Positions 45,328 to 53,004 of a stretch of DNA of 64,000 bases are shown here, in pieces. This DNA comes from Moraxella sp035181385 (GTDB lineage: Bacteria; Pseudomonadota; Gammaproteobacteria; Pseudomonadales; Moraxellaceae): contig NZ_JAXCJK010000003.1 of the NCBI RefSeq assembly GCF_035181385.1, positions 217,182 through 281,181 of the forward strand, written 5' to 3'. The position numbers and the translations under genes are program-made. A model generated the notes under the pieces. That model was not told the origin of the DNA. It worked only from the letters and a program-made list of their open reading frames with translations, and did not search any database. The number at the start of each line of letters is the position of its first letter. Position 1 is the first letter of the stretch.

Positions 45328-45528
45328 ATGAAATTTGACTGGCACAACACCCTAGACATTGCCATTGAGTTGGCAGACAAATACCCCAATGAAGATGTGC
45401 AATACATTCGCTTTACCGATTTGCACCGCTATGTGTGTGAACTTGATGGCTTTGTGGGCGACCCCGACAAATCCAATGAAGCCATACTGGAGGCCATTCA
45501 AATGGCGTGGCTTGATGAGTTAGATTGA
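45328..45528 (+). CDS. iscX: iron-sulfur cluster assembly protein IscX
   Basis: A 66-residue acidic protein matching IscX/YfhJ over its whole length, beginning MKFDWHNTLDIAIELADKYP and ending in the AWLDELD tail. IscX binds IscS and modulates cluster assembly on IscU. It is separated from any isc operon here and stands alone, divergent from queH, whose product needs an iron-sulfur cluster. Confidence 0.95.
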   Translation: MKFDWHNTLDIAIELADKYPNEDVQYIRFTDLHRYVCELDGFVGDPDKSNEAILEAIQMAWLDELD

Positions 45529-45560
45529 TTCTAACTTGTTCGTTGGTGCTTTGGTAATGT

Positions 45561-45585
45561 GGATATCATAACTGTTGTGATATCC
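45561..45585. repeat. imperfect 25-bp palindrome between iscX and fbpC
   Basis: GGATATCATAAC and GTTGTGATATCC match as inverted repeats at 11 of 12 positions around a single T. It lies between converging genes; it may be an RNA hairpin or a protein site. There is no adjacent T tract. Confidence 0.6.
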
Positions 45586-45701
45586 TGTGCTGCTTTGTGT
45601 TGTTTGTTTTTATTAGTACATACTATGTATTTTCTTTATACTCATCACTGACATTCACATTGTATGGTGTTAAAAAACCATTCACTTGCTTTTAATAGTC
45701 A

Positions 45702-46712
45702 TCAGACAACAGTACCTTCATTGATGACAAAATGAACTTCATCACCGACTTGATGTGTCGCCATAGGACCTTGTGTCTGAATAAGAAAAGAGGTGGTTTT
45801 TTGGTTTTGAACATGACTTAGTCTGTATAACCAATCTCCTGCAATAAATGATTTGTCGGTAATGGTGGCTTGCAGTGCTCCTTGGGCTGTATGGCTACAA
45901 AATGATGTCTGTGTTGGACGAATGAGTAGTTTTTTGCCGTTAGGATTGGTGGCGATGCTTTGACAATGCTGGGCATAATCATCAAGTGTGACAATGACCC
46001 CATTACCAATAAACTTGGCAATTTGCTCGTTGGCAGGGCGATAATACAAATTGGTCGGCGTATCCCAACCTTGTAGTTTACCATCAGACATGATTCCTAC
46101 CATATCTGCCATACAAAATGCCTCATTTTGGTCATGCGTAACCAAGATGGAAATGACATTTTGAGATTTTAGCAGTTCTTTGACTTGGTGAGATAAGCTT
46201 ATTCTTAAATCCACATCAAGATTGGAAAATGGTTCATCCAGCAAAATGAGACTTGGCTTGGGGGCAAGACATCTTGCCAACGCCACCCTTTGTTGCTGAC
46301 CGCCAGATAGTTGGTGTGGATATCGAGATTCAAAGCCTGTCATTTCTATCAACTCAAGCAGTTCGGATACTCGTTGGCGTTGGTCGGCTTTGTTGATATT
46401 TGTCAGTCCAAAAGCGATATTTTGGGCAACGGTCAAATGTGGAAAAAGTGCATAATCTTGAAATACCATGCCGATGTTGCGTTTGTGTGCAGCAATGTGG
46501 GTGGATTTGTCAAAGAGTGTGCGGTCATTGAGAACAATTTGTCCTGTTTTTGGGGTTTCAAACCCCAGCAAGCATCTTAAAATGCTGGTTTTGCCACACC
46601 CAGAATGCCCTAAAAGGCAGGCAATTTGCCCTTGTTCTAGATGAAAATTGACATCGCTAAAAATGGTTTTGTTGCCAAATTGCAAGCTTAAATTATTGAC
46701 AGCAAGTGTCAT
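45702..46712 (-). CDS. fbpC: ferric iron ABC transporter, ATP-binding protein
   Basis: A 336-residue ATPase with Walker A GHSGCGKT, signature LSGGQQQRVALARC and Walker B ILLDEPFSNLD, plus a C-terminal TOBE-like domain. It energises the FbpB permease for periplasmic Fe3+ uptake. The start at 46712 (MTLAVNNLSL) has GGAG at 46719-46722; the open frame extends upstream without support. It follows fbpB on the same strand after about 160 bases. Confidence 0.92.
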   Translation of the reverse strand: MTLAVNNLSLQFGNKTIFSDVNFHLEQGQIACLLGHSGCGKTSILRCLLGFETPKTGQIVLNDRTLFDKSTHIAAHKRNIGMVFQDYALFPHLTVAQNIAFGLTNINKADQRQRVSELLELIEMTGFESRYPHQLSGGQQQRVALARCLAPKPSLILLDEPFSNLDVDLRISLSHQVKELLKSQNVISILVTHDQNEAFCMADMVGIMSDGKLQGWDTPTNLYYRPANEQIAKFIGNGVIVTLDDYAQHCQSIATNPNGKKLLIRPTQTSFCSHTAQGALQATITDKSFIAGDWLYRLSHVQNQKTTSFLIQTQGPMATHQVGDEVHFVINEGTVV

Positions 46713-46870
46713 GACATCGCTCCTAAAATATCCATCATGCTTGATTGGCATGGTGGTTAATTGGGTATTTGCTGGTTGTTTTTATGAGTGTCATCAACCG
46801 AGTTTCTTTTTTAAGGCTAAGATTATCCCAATGAGTTTTTAACTGAATGTGGTGTTTGTTTGTGATGAGA

Positions 46871-48493
46871 TTAAGAGGTCTCCATACGAGCAAATAAAAT
46901 CACAGGAATCAAGCCGATCAGTACAATGATGAGTGCAGGTAATGCTGCTTGGTCATAAATCCCTTCACTGGTAAGGGCGTATATTTTTACCGACAGCATC
47001 TCCCAGTCAAAAGGACGCATCATCAAGGTAATAGGCATCTCTTTGACCACATCAACAAAGCTGATCAATAAGGCGGTACTCATAGAACCTGATAGAAGCG
47101 GTAGGTATATGCGTCTGATGTTGTGAATTCCTACCGAGCCTAAGGTGTGTGCTGCTTCTATGTGGCTTGGTTTTAGCCGTTGCATACCTGACTGTATGGA
47201 CGATACGCCCAAGGCCAAAAAACGAATCAAATAAGCCAACAAAAGTGCAAATAAAGTGCCCCTAAGTATTTGTGTATCTTCAAGTGCTAGGTATTCTATT
47301 AAAACATTATCTACCCATGCGATTGGCACAAACACCCCAACCGCCAGCACTGTACCTGGAATGGCATAGCCAAGCGTAGATATGCGACTTAGCACATTTG
47401 TCCAAGTATTCTTTACTTGTCTATGTGCCAACGCAATACCAAACGCAAACACACAAATTAAACACGCAGCGATACCACCAGTTGCCATAGAATGCCAAAT
47501 TTGGGTAAATAGTTCTGATATATCTGTTTTTTGCCACGTGTTCACCGCCCAAATAATAAGCTGTATGACAGGTATAATAAAACTAAGTGATAAAATCGTT
47601 AAGCAATAAGCAAAAGCGAGCCATTTGCCTTTGCCTGTAAGTGTCGTTTGTTGGTGATGAGTGCCACGACCTGTTGTCTCAAAGCGTTTTTTGCCACGGC
47701 TAAGTTGCTCTAAGGCGATTAAAATGAACACAAAGCCAATCAATAAACTTGCTAATTGCTTGGCGGTTTGTAGTGAAAAAAATCCAAACCAAGATTGATA
47801 AATAGCGGTGGTAAAAGTCTCAAATCCAAAAACAGATACTGTACCAAAGTCCGCCAATACTTCCATTAATGCCAATATCGCACCCCCAGCAATCCAAGGG
47901 CGTGCCATAGGTAGGGCAATTTTAAAAAATGAGCGTAATGGCGACAGTCCTAATGAAGCCCCCACCTCCAAAGAGCGATTCCCCATACTATCAAAGGCAT
48001 TTTTGGCAAGTAAATACACATAAGGATAAAAAGTTAAGCTCATTATGGTTGCTACACCAAAGCCATTTCTAATATCTGGCAATCCATTTTCAAACCCCAT
48101 ACTCTGCCTTAAAAAAGTACTGATAGTTCCAGAATACTCAAAAATACCCAACTGTACAAATGCCAAAACATAAGCAGGGATAGCAAGTGGCAACATCATG
48201 GTCCAGCGAAATATCCGCTGTAAAGGAAACCGATACATACAGACAAGCCAAGCAGTGCTTGTACCGAGTGTAATGACGCCAAAGGCGACCGATACAGTTA
48301 AAAATATTGTATTTTTAAGCAAAATTGGGAGCTGATAGTCTAGTAAAAATTCCCAAATCTCAGCATCAAACTCCCCCAGCGATGCCACAATAACACCAAT
48401 TGGAATGATGACCAAAAAAGCACAAAGCATGAGCCAAATATTGGCAGTCATTAGGGCTGAATATCTGCTTGTCAAATTGTTTGAAAATTTCAT
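46871..48493 (-). CDS. fbpB: ferric iron ABC transporter, permease
   Basis: A 540-residue inner-membrane protein with about twelve hydrophobic helices arranged as two homologous halves, each with an EAA-type loop (EVGASLGLSPLRSFFKIALP and EAAHTLGSVGIHNIRRIYLP). This is the fused permease of the Fbp/Afu/Sfu iron systems. Divergent from fbpA, with a Fur-box-like site in the gap, so both arms are probably iron-repressed. Confidence 0.92.
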   Translation of the reverse strand: MKFSNNLTSRYSALMTANIWLMLCAFLVIIPIGVIVASLGEFDAEIWEFLLDYQLPILLKNTIFLTVSVAFGVITLGTSTAWLVCMYRFPLQRIFRWTMMLPLAIPAYVLAFVQLGIFEYSGTISTFLRQSMGFENGLPDIRNGFGVATIMSLTFYPYVYLLAKNAFDSMGNRSLEVGASLGLSPLRSFFKIALPMARPWIAGGAILALMEVLADFGTVSVFGFETFTTAIYQSWFGFFSLQTAKQLASLLIGFVFILIALEQLSRGKKRFETTGRGTHHQQTTLTGKGKWLAFAYCLTILSLSFIIPVIQLIIWAVNTWQKTDISELFTQIWHSMATGGIAACLICVFAFGIALAHRQVKNTWTNVLSRISTLGYAIPGTVLAVGVFVPIAWVDNVLIEYLALEDTQILRGTLFALLLAYLIRFLALGVSSIQSGMQRLKPSHIEAAHTLGSVGIHNIRRIYLPLLSGSMSTALLISFVDVVKEMPITLMMRPFDWEMLSVKIYALTSEGIYDQAALPALIIVLIGLIPVILFARMETS

Positions 48494-48539
48494 TGCTATC
48501 TATTGAGTTATGCTGTAAAAATAAGACACATTATACATC

Positions 48540-48558
48540 AATAATGATAATTTTTCTT
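48540..48558. promoter_or_regulatory. Fur-box-like site in the fbpA-fbpB gap
   Basis: AATAATGATAATTTTTCTT matches the 19-base consensus GATAATGATAATCATTATC at 14 positions, including eleven in a row. It lies 46 bases upstream of the fbpB start and 130 before fbpA, where Fur could repress fbpBC and possibly both directions. Confidence 0.65.
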
Positions 48559-48688
48559 GTTTAAATTCTTAAAATGATTTAATATAGTGTCGATATGTTA
48601 TGAAAAGTAAAACAAACGGTAGTTTGTTTTTCCTATGCTTATCGTTTTTTTGGTTTATGACTATTAAATTTAAACTAAGGAGTTAAAA

Positions 48689-49681
48689 ATGTTAAAAAAA
48701 TTATCTGTACTAAGTATGGCGGTGCTAATGGCCACTCCTGCATTTGCTGATGACTTAGTGGTATATTCTTCACGCTCTCAAGAGCTTTTACAACCTATCG
48801 TCAAAAAATATGAGCAGGAAACTGGCACCAAAGTTATTTTGGTTAATGACAAAGCAGGCCCATTGATGGAAAAACTAAAAGCTGAGGGTAAAAATACACC
48901 AGCCGATGTTTTCATTACTGTTGATGGTGGCAATCTTTGGCAGGCAGCTCAGATGGGACTGTTTCAACCAATTAAATCTAACACCTTAAAAGCAAATATC
49001 CCTGCACATTTAAGAGACCCAAAAAATCAGTGGTTTGGTCTGTCTGTGCGTGCTAGAACGATTTTTTATAACCCAACAAAAGTTCAGCCAAGCCAGCTAT
49101 CAACTTATGCCGACCTTGCCAATCCAAAATGGAAAGGAAAACTGTGCCTAAGAACTTCTAACAATGTCTACAATCAATCTTTGGTTGGTACGATGCTTGC
49201 CAACCACGGCAAATCAACCACCGAAAAAGTAGTGAAAGGCTGGGTGGATAACTTGGCAACCAAGCCGTTTTCCAATGACACCAGTATGCTTGAAGCCATT
49301 GATGCAGGGCAATGTGATGTAGGTATTGCTAATACTTACTATTTTGGCCGATTGCTTGACAAAAACCCTGATCTTAATGTAAAAGTATTCTTTGCTGACC
49401 AAAAAGGTAAGGGTACGCATGTCAATGTCTCTGGGGCTGGCGTGGTCAAGTATAGTGATAACGCTGCTGAGGCTCAAAAATTTATTGAGTGGCTAAGTAG
49501 CTCTAATGCTCAAAATCTATTTGCTGACCTAAACCATGAATATCCTGCCAATCCTAGAATTGCACCAGATCCAAAAGTGGCAAAATGGGGAAGTTTTAAA
49601 CAAGACTTCATCAATGTCTCTATCGCAGGTCAAAACCAACAGCGAGCAATCATGCTGATGAAAAAGGTAGGATACCAATAA
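48689..49681 (+). CDS. fbpA: periplasmic ferric iron-binding protein
   Basis: A 330-residue transferrin-like binding protein that receives Fe3+ from outer-membrane transferrin/lactoferrin receptors. The signal peptide MLKKLSVLSMAVLMATPAFA is cleaved before DDLVVYSSR. The paired iron-binding tyrosines lie in ANTYYFGR, and the SLVGTMLANHG segment and C-terminal EYPANP are family features. TAAGGAG precedes the ATG. Closed by a strong terminator. Transcribed away from fbpB and fbpC, instead of the usual fbpABC order. Confidence 0.95.
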   Translation: MLKKLSVLSMAVLMATPAFADDLVVYSSRSQELLQPIVKKYEQETGTKVILVNDKAGPLMEKLKAEGKNTPADVFITVDGGNLWQAAQMGLFQPIKSNTLKANIPAHLRDPKNQWFGLSVRARTIFYNPTKVQPSQLSTYADLANPKWKGKLCLRTSNNVYNQSLVGTMLANHGKSTTEKVVKGWVDNLATKPFSNDTSMLEAIDAGQCDVGIANTYYFGRLLDKNPDLNVKVFFADQKGKGTHVNVSGAGVVKYSDNAAEAQKFIEWLSSSNAQNLFADLNHEYPANPRIAPDPKVAKWGSFKQDFINVSIAGQNQQRAIMLMKKVGYQ

Positions 49682-49718
49682 TTGCAATTGCTTGTTTGAT
49701 GTGGCAAAGTCCACTCAT

Positions 49719-49751
49719 AAAAAACCACACCATTTACGGTGTGGTTTTTTG
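49719..49751 (+). terminator. intrinsic terminator after fbpA
   Basis: ACCACACC and GGTGTGGT form a perfect stem around ATTTAC, flanked by A and T runs. Confidence 0.93.
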
Positions 49752-49903
49752 TTCATGGTTTGTGCATAGTAGGGTGAGCTAAATTGTAATTATAAGTAAA
49801 AAAATTATTTATGCCGTTCGTTCAGGTGTATTGCTTATGCAAAAATGGCATAACTGCTTGAAAAATTACCATTTGTCATGCAATTTTAATCATGCTTAAA
49901 TGG

Positions 49904-49920
49904 CTAAATTGTTAATTTAG
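49904..49920. promoter_or_regulatory. perfect dyad upstream of the AbgT transporter gene
   Basis: CTAAATT-GTT-AATTTAG is a 7-bp perfect inverted repeat ending 27 bases before the ATG. A half-site-like GCTAAATTGTAATTATAAG occurs some 120 bases upstream. Possible operator; regulator unknown. Confidence 0.4.
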
Positions 49921-49947
49921 TTTAAGATTTAAGAATTGGAAACAACC

Positions 49948-51522
49948 ATGACACAAAATCAACAAAACCATAACCGTATGCAACGGTTTTTAAAGGGCGT
50001 TGAATGGCTTGGCAATCTGTTGCCCCACCCTGCGATTTTATTTGTGTGGATGTCGGTCATTATGCTTGTCTTGTCGGCGGTGCTTGCTAGTCTAGGCGTG
50101 TCGGTTGCCGACCCACGCCCTATGGGTGCTAAGGGTCGTAGCGAAGACGGTATGATTTATGTAGTTAATCTACTAAATGGCGAAGGGTTGGCACGCATTG
50201 TTGAGCATTTGGTTAGTAATTTTACAGGCTTTGTGCCGTTTGGTACGGTGGTGGTGGCACTGCTTGGGGTGGGCATTGCCGAAAGCTCTGGGCTTATTTC
50301 AGCATCTTTGCGTGGGCTTGTGCTAAATGCCCCCAAAAAACTGGTTACGCTTGTGGTTGTCTTTGCTGGCATTATGTCCAACACGGCAGCCGAACTTGGC
50401 TATGTGGTGCTTATTCCGCTGGCGGCGATGATTTTTTATTCACTGGGTCGCCACCCTTTGGCAGGACTTGCAGCTGCCTTTGCAGGGGTGTCAGGCGGTT
50501 ATAGTGCCAATTTATTGCTTGGTACGGTTGACCCCTTGTTGTCAGGCATCACCCAAGAAGCAGCACGGATTATTGACCCAGATTATGTGGTTGGCACAGA
50601 AGCCAACTGGTATTTTATGGCATTTAGCACTTTTTTAATTAGTGGCTTAGGTTATGTGATTACCGAAAAAATCGTTGAACCCAGCCTTGGCGTGTATAAT
50701 CCTGATGATGCAGACGACAAAAGCGTGCTAAATCACAAAATTGAGCGACTGACCAATCTTGAAAAAAAGGGACTGATTTGGGCAGGGGTATCAGCATTGA
50801 TATTTTGTGGACTGCTTGCGTGGACAGTTGTGCCAGCTGACGGTATTTTACGCCACCCACAAACCCACTTAGTAGCAGGCTCGCCATTTTTAAAAGGCAT
50901 TGTGGTATTTATTTTTGTGTTTTTTGCAGTGCCTGGTTTGGTGTATGGCAAGATAACCCGTTCATTTAAAAATAATAACGATGTTGTGGGTGCGATGAGT
51001 ACATCAATGGCATCACTTAGTCAGTATATCGTGCTGGTGTTTTTTGCCGCCCAATTTATTGCTTTTTTTAATTGGTCAAATATTGGGCAGGTTATGGCAG
51101 TATCTGGGGCAACTTTATTGCAAGACTTGGGTTTGACAGGTCCTATGCTCCTTGTTGGCTTTATTTTGATTTGCACAGTTGTCAATTTAATGCTGGCATC
51201 AGCGTCAGCACAATGGGCAATTACCGCTCCTATTTTTGTGCCAATGCTTATGCTGACAGGCTATGCCCCAGAAGTCATTCAAGCAGCTTATCGGATTGGC
51301 GATTCGTCCACCAACATCATCACGCCAATGCTTAGTTATTTTGGGCTAATCATGGCGGTGGCAATCCGCTACAAAAAAGACACAGGCGTCGGTACTTTAA
51401 TGGCAATGATGTTGCCGTATTCGGTGGCATTTTTAACGGTGTGGACGCTTGCATTTTATGTTTGGGTATTTGTATTAGGATTACCTGTTGGACCAGGTTC
51501 GGCAACTTATTACGCACCTTAA
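49948..51522 (+). CDS. AbgT-family transporter
   Basis: A 524-residue inner-membrane protein with about nine to eleven helices. The N-terminal GVEWLGNLLPHPAILFVWMS, the AAAFAGVSGGYSANLLLGTVDPLLSGIT segment (split over residues 170-200) and the C-terminal YRIGDSSTNIITPM are AbgT signatures. Known members import p-aminobenzoyl-glutamate (AbgT) or export sulfonamides and hydrophobic drugs (MtrF, YdaH). Which applies here is not visible. The ATG at 49948 has GGAA in front; an upstream TTG at 49936 is unlikely. Confidence 0.9.
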   Translation: MTQNQQNHNRMQRFLKGVEWLGNLLPHPAILFVWMSVIMLVLSAVLASLGVSVADPRPMGAKGRSEDGMIYVVNLLNGEGLARIVEHLVSNFTGFVPFGTVVVALLGVGIAESSGLISASLRGLVLNAPKKLVTLVVVFAGIMSNTAAELGYVVLIPLAAMIFYSLGRHPLAGLAAAFAGVSGGYSANLLLGTVDPLLSGITQEAARIIDPDYVVGTEANWYFMAFSTFLISGLGYVITEKIVEPSLGVYNPDDADDKSVLNHKIERLTNLEKKGLIWAGVSALIFCGLLAWTVVPADGILRHPQTHLVAGSPFLKGIVVFIFVFFAVPGLVYGKITRSFKNNNDVVGAMSTSMASLSQYIVLVFFAAQFIAFFNWSNIGQVMAVSGATLLQDLGLTGPMLLVGFILICTVVNLMLASASAQWAITAPIFVPMLMLTGYAPEVIQAAYRIGDSSTNIITPMLSYFGLIMAVAIRYKKDTGVGTLMAMMLPYSVAFLTVWTLAFYVWVFVLGLPVGPGSATYYAP

Positions 51523-51537
51523 TGATGATTGATATAA

Positions 51538-51567
51538 AAAAATCCCCAAATTTAGGGGATTTTTTTG
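51538..51567. terminator. bidirectional terminator between the AbgT gene and dapE
   Basis: AAAAAATCCCC pairs with GGGGATTTTTT around a short loop, between converging genes. Confidence 0.92.
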
Positions 51568-51581
51568 TCGTGATGGGTGGG

Positions 51582-52760
51582 TTAGCCAATCAGCTGCGTC
51601 AAAATTTTTCCATAAATCAGCGTCAATTTTTCCAAATCATCAACTGCCACTTTTTCGTCAATTTGGTGAATGGTGTCGTTGAGTACGCCAAGCTCTACTA
51701 CTTGGGCATTCATGATTGGGGCAATAAAGCGACCATCTGATGTACCGCCAGATGTAGAAAGCTGGGTGTCTACGCCTGTCACGCTTTTGATGGCATACGC
51801 CACGGCATCAACAAAATCGCCTTTTGGTGTCAAAAATGGCTCTCCTGATAAGCTCCATTGTATTTGATAATGTGCTTGGCTGTTGTCAAAATATTTGTCA
51901 ATGATGGCGTGTGTTTTTGCTTTTAGGCTCTCAGCGGTGGATTCGGTGGAGAAACGAAAATTAAATAGCACCTCTACACTATTGGGAATGACATTATTTG
52001 CTCCTGTACCACCGTTGATATTACTGATTTGCATACTGGTGGCGGGAAAATATTCGTTGCCGTTATCCCAATGAGTTTGGGTGAGTTCGGCTAAGGCTGG
52101 TGCAAGTGCGTGAATGGGATTAACCGCCAAATGCGGATAGGCGATATGCCCTTGCTTGCCTGTAATGATGAGCTTGCCACTTAATGAGCCACGCCGACCA
52201 TTTTTGATGACATCGCCCAATATTTTGGTGCTAGATGGCTCACCCACAAGACAATAATCCATGCGTTCACCACGCTCAGCAAGTGCTTTTACCACCTCTT
52301 TTGTGCCGTTGATTGCTACGCCTTCTTCATCAGCGGTGATCAACAAAGAGATACTGCCTTGGTGATGAGGATTGTTATTGATGAAATGCTTACATGCCAC
52401 AACAAAGCATGCAATCGCAGTCTTCATGTCAGATGCACCACGACCCCATAAATAGCCATCGGCGACAGTTGCCAAAAAAGGTGGATAAGTCCACAGGCTT
52501 TCATCGCCAGCAGGCACCACATCAGTATGCCCTGCAAAGCATAAGTGCGGTGCGGTGGGGCTAGCCCCCTTTTTTTTGGCATAAAGATTTTTAATTTGGG
52601 CGTTGTTACCTGTATCGTTAGGATCGCCAAAATATAAAAACTCACATTCAAAGCCTAATTTGGTCAATTCATGAGCCAAAATATTTTGACACTCAAAGTC
52701 ATTGGGTGTAACGGAGGGCTGTTTTAATAGGGCGGTAGATAAAGATAAGGTGGGGCTCAT
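51582..52760 (-). CDS. dapE: succinyl-diaminopimelate desuccinylase
   Basis: Di-zinc M20 hydrolase of 392 residues in the lysine/meso-diaminopimelate pathway, needed for peptidoglycan. Zinc ligands appear in LCFAGHTDVVPAGD, GRGASDMK and TADEEGVAINGT; GEPSSTKILGD and the C-terminal GVLNDTIHQIDE, holding the last His ligand, follow. Length is slightly above the E. coli enzyme (375). Single gene. Confidence 0.96.
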   Translation of the reverse strand: MSPTLSLSTALLKQPSVTPNDFECQNILAHELTKLGFECEFLYFGDPNDTGNNAQIKNLYAKKKGASPTAPHLCFAGHTDVVPAGDESLWTYPPFLATVADGYLWGRGASDMKTAIACFVVACKHFINNNPHHQGSISLLITADEEGVAINGTKEVVKALAERGERMDYCLVGEPSSTKILGDVIKNGRRGSLSGKLIITGKQGHIAYPHLAVNPIHALAPALAELTQTHWDNGNEYFPATSMQISNINGGTGANNVIPNSVEVLFNFRFSTESTAESLKAKTHAIIDKYFDNSQAHYQIQWSLSGEPFLTPKGDFVDAVAYAIKSVTGVDTQLSTSGGTSDGRFIAPIMNAQVVELGVLNDTIHQIDEKVAVDDLEKLTLIYGKILTQLIG

Positions 52761-52965
52761 ATGATCGGTCTTAATGATTAAAATGACTGTGATAACACAG
52801 ATTGGGCAAAAAGATTTTAAAAAATGTTTGAAAAAGATATATTGTAGCAGATTCTAAGAAAAAAGTAAGGAGCGTAACAAGATGTCTATTTGTGTTCATT
52901 TTGTATTCATTGGCATTACAAAGATTGATGAATATACAAAATAATATTTTATTGTAAACCAACAT

Positions 52966-52992
52966 TATGTTATTATATTACAAAATAACATA
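52966..52992 (+). promoter_or_regulatory. probable Zur operator upstream of the ZnuD-like receptor gene
   Basis: TATGTTATT and AATAACATA are perfect 9-bp inverted arms with a 9-base spacer, ending at the ribosome site. The TGTTAT...ATAACA core resembles zinc-uptake repressor sites in Moraxellaceae as I recall them. A second, weaker AT dyad lies at 52935-52956. The position would block transcription or early elongation when zinc is ample. Confidence 0.6.
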
Positions 52993-53004
52993 GGAGAAAT
53001 ATGA

